DNA of 5,781 nucleotides from Gammaproteobacteria bacterium (GTDB lineage: Bacteria; Pseudomonadota; Gammaproteobacteria; Arenicellales; JAANXG01): assembly GCA_018263405.1 (NCBI GenBank), contig JAANXG010000043.1, positions 1 to 5,781 on the forward strand, given 5' to 3'. This document shows, piece after piece, positions 5,272 through 5,781 of this stretch. Positions within the stretch are counted from its first letter, which is position 1. Every line of letters starts with the position of its first letter. The position numbers and the translations under genes were made by a program. The notes under the pieces were generated by a model. The model had not been told where the DNA came from. It made no database searches and saw nothing but the letters and a program-made list of their open reading frames with translations.

Positions 5272-5781
5272 GTGATCGAACCACATATTCCCAAACCACT
5301 GAGCGGGTATGATCCGCCGGACGAACTGCTCGGCGAGCGGAACATCCTGATCACCGGTGCCGCCGACGGTATCGGCCGCGAGGTATCCCGCGCGTGCGCC
5401 CAAGCGGGCGCTTTGGTGCTGGCCCTGGACCGCAAGCGCCGGAAACTAGAGACCTTATACGACGATATCATTGCAGCGGGTTTACGAGAGCCGATTCTGA
5501 TTCCCCAAGACCTCGAACAAAGCGACCCGGCCGTCTACGAAAACATCGCCGCCGGCATTGCCCACGATACCGGCAAGCTCCACGGCATCGCTCACATCGC
5601 CGGCACTCTGCCGGGGTTCAGCGCACTGCACCGGTTAAAACTCGAAGACTGGTCATCGGTGATGCAGGTGAACCTTTATGCGCCGTATCTGCTGACCCGG
5701 GCATGCCTGCCGCTATTGCAAAAGGCGGCATCGGCGTCCGTGGTGTTTACCAGCGCCGCCGCGGGACGCCGCGGCAGTGCC
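5272..5781 (+). CDS. YciK-like short-chain dehydrogenase/reductase (3' end beyond window)
   Basis: Rossmann-fold NAD(P)-dependent oxidoreductase of the SDR superfamily; 170 codons are present and the frame is open at the right edge. The glycine-rich cofactor motif is ITGAADGIG (27-35). Asp53 at the end of beta 2 (LALDR) suggests NAD preference. The tetrad Asn is Asn134 in MQVNLYAPYLLT. Similarity to YciK extends through LYDDIIAAG (62-70) and VVFTSAAAG (157-165), and the gene order also fits yciK. Two oddities are seen: the NNAG-type motif reads HIAG (Ile109 for Asn), and the usual catalytic Ser position, three residues before Gly165, is Ala162. The YxxxK motif lies outside the window. GTG 5272 is the most conservative start, but no ribosome-binding site is clear. 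The frame continues upstream into the mobile element, with TTG 5224 and ATG 5176 as alternatives. The physiological substrate is unknown. Confidence 0.9.
   Translation, partial: MIEPHIPKPLSGYDPPDELLGERNILITGAADGIGREVSRACAQAGALVLALDRKRRKLETLYDDIIAAGLREPILIPQDLEQSDPAVYENIAAGIAHDTGKLHGIAHIAGTLPGFSALHRLKLEDWSSVMQVNLYAPYLLTRACLPLLQKAASASVVFTSAAAGRRGSA

Overview
The window is a GC-rich chromosomal segment of a gammaproteobacterium. I infer this from gene content and order: mtnA divergent from mtaD, then ubiG, a Gph/MupP-type phosphatase and a YciK-like short-chain dehydrogenase, an order I recall from Pseudomonas. Here rmuC additionally sits between the phosphatase and the dehydrogenase. I cannot name a genus.

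Layout. Bases 1-847 (minus strand) hold the first 282 codons of mtnA, which runs off the left edge. Bases 848-1020 are a divergent intergenic region. From 1021 a tight plus-strand cluster follows: mtaD, ubiG (ATGA overlap), mupP/gph (23-nt overlap) and rmuC (2 nt after the preceding stop). Bases 4980-5271 are a 292-base gap, mostly filled by a 213-bp non-coding mobile element (5036-5248). A YciK-like dehydrogenase starts near 5272 and runs off the right edge.

How the genes fit together. MtaD deaminates methylthioadenosine (and S-adenosylhomocysteine). MtnA isomerises methylthioribose-1-phosphate later in the same methionine salvage route. UbiG uses S-adenosylmethionine to make ubiquinone and releases S-adenosylhomocysteine, a possible MtaD substrate. 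The HAD phosphatase is either phosphoglycolate phosphatase or, as synteny suggests, the MurNAc-6-phosphate phosphatase MupP of peptidoglycan recycling. RmuC is a membrane-anchored, nuclease-fold protein linked to genome stability.

The most interesting part is the element at 5036-5248. It has about 25-bp terminal inverted repeats starting GTAA, a perfect 27-bp inner inverted repeat, no convincing gene, and a perfect 8-bp duplication (CATACGAT) on both sides. This looks like a MITE, with ends resembling the IS66 family. It lies only 15 bp (beyond the duplication) from the dehydrogenase start. It may supply a -35 box or an alternative start codon, and a diverged copy of its right end lies just to its left. 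The dehydrogenase also lacks the usual catalytic serine at the expected position.
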